DNA from: an uncultured Hyphomicrobiales bacterium
GTDB lineage: Bacteria > Pseudomonadota > Alphaproteobacteria > Rhizobiales > Xanthobacteraceae
DNA: 13,002 bases
NCBI GenBank assembly: GCA_903891395.1
Contig: CAITEM010000381.1
Span: 1 to 13,002 of the forward strand
Direction: 5' to 3'
The translations under genes were made by a program, and so were the position numbers. Positions 12,483-13,002 of the stretch are shown piece after piece (position 1 is the first letter of the stretch; every line of letters starts with the position of its first letter). The notes under the pieces are model-generated. The model did not search any database and was not told the DNA's origin. It worked only from the letters and a program-made list of their open reading frames with translations.

Positions 12483-13002
12483 ATGAACGGATCAATCAAT
12501 CGACGTTCTGTACTCGGCGCCATTGCCGGCTCGATAGCGATGCCCGCTTGGGCGCAGGCGCCGGCGCTCCAGCTTTCACCGGATGCCGCATCCGCGCCGA
12601 CCATTGCTCAACGAATGGCGCGATACGTCGCCGAAACCGAGGACGGCGCGCTGGACCCGGCGACCGTCGAAAGAGCCAAGGCGCTTCTGATCGACGCCAT
12701 CGGTTGCGCCATTAGCGCATACCGCGAAGAGACGGTGCAGGCCTGCCGCGACGTCGCCCTGGCTGTGCCCGGAGGGGTATCGACCGTGATCGGGACCAAG
12801 CGCCGCACGACGCCCGACCTCGCCACGTTCGCCAACGGCGCCGCCATCCGTTATTTCGATTTCAACGATATCTATTTCGGCAAGGAGCCTGGCCACCCGA
12901 GCGACATCATCCCCGCCAGTCTTGCGATCGCAGAGGCTGAAGGCCGTAGCGGCCGTGACTTTCTGCTCGGCATGGTCCTGGCCTACGAAATCGATTGCCG
13001 CC
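12483..13002 (+). CDS. MmgE/PrpD-family protein with a Tat-like signal (partial)
   Basis: The first 173 residues of a MmgE/PrpD-family protein (2-methylcitrate dehydratase, iminodisuccinate epimerase and cis-aconitate decarboxylase relatives; about 450-500 residues when complete), cut by the window edge. The family is shown by the helical opening AQRMARYVAETEDGALDPATVERAKALLIDAIGCAI, the ANGAAIRYFDFNDI segment and the substrate-loop pattern GHPSDIIPASLA. Ahead of it is INRRSVLGAIAGSIAMPAWA-QA, a twin-arginine signal with AxA-type cleavage near residue 26. That is unusual, because known members are cytoplasmic. ATG 12483 has an ideal AGGAGG with 6 nt spacing. The divergent gap of 258 bp to the amidohydrolase suggests shared control. 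Confidence 0.85.
   Translation, partial: MNGSINRRSVLGAIAGSIAMPAWAQAPALQLSPDAASAPTIAQRMARYVAETEDGALDPATVERAKALLIDAIGCAISAYREETVQACRDVALAVPGGVSTVIGTKRRTTPDLATFANGAAIRYFDFNDIYFGKEPGHPSDIIPASLAIAEAEGRSGRDFLLGMVLAYEIDCR

Noticed and set aside
1..13002. CRISPR arrays, tRNA or rRNA genes, transposases, toxin-antitoxin pairs
   Set aside because: No regularly spaced repeats, no cloverleaf with a CCA-type end, no integrase/transposase motifs and no toxin-antitoxin pattern were found on either strand.

Overview
The window looks like the chromosome of an alphaproteobacterium, most likely in the Bradyrhizobium/Rhodopseudomonas/Afipia neighbourhood. This rests on the GC-rich codon use, the Omp25/RopB-type beta-barrel, the small orphan proteins and the sulfonate/NMT1-type transport genes. 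It is a judgement from recall, not a database match.

Layout. (1) 1-715, minus: start of a zinc-binding sugar-type C-methyltransferase that runs off the left edge. (2) About 775-4500: a visibly less GC-rich stretch of short orphan genes. It holds a small lipoprotein (1070-1411), an 82-aa protein (1770-2018, minus), a one-helix membrane protein (2396-2719), a 58-aa protein whose end looks frameshifted (2735-2911), an outer-membrane beta-barrel (2960-3646, minus), a secreted proline-rich protein (3814-4233) and a 52-aa exported peptide (4337-4495). (3) 4851-10315, minus: a tight six-gene operon. In transcription order it encodes a fumarate reductase/APS reductase-type FAD flavoprotein, a two-cluster [4Fe-4S] ferredoxin, an SsuA/NMT1-type periplasmic binding protein, two different permeases and an SsuB/TauB-type ATPase. 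(4) 10316-10857: a promoter region with three inverted repeats (two sharing the half-site TTCTA), then a 63-aa orphan gene. (5) 10963-11133: a diverged second copy of a roughly 172-bp element also found at 4606-4778. (6) 11298-13002: two divergent genes, a Tat-exported amidohydrolase (minus) and a Tat-signal MmgE/PrpD-family protein (plus, cut by the right edge).

How the genes fit together. The operon joins high-affinity uptake of a small, probably sulfonate- or carboxylate-like solute to a cytoplasmic flavin/iron-sulfur redox pair laid out like AprA and AprB. The binding protein would capture the solute in the periplasm, the permease pair and ATPase would import it, and the flavoprotein-ferredoxin pair would oxidise or reduce it. 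The substrate cannot be read from the sequence. This is the strongest candidate for an incompletely described system here. The Tat-exported amidohydrolase and the MmgE/PrpD protein suggest a second, periplasmic organic-acid or lactone reaction pair.
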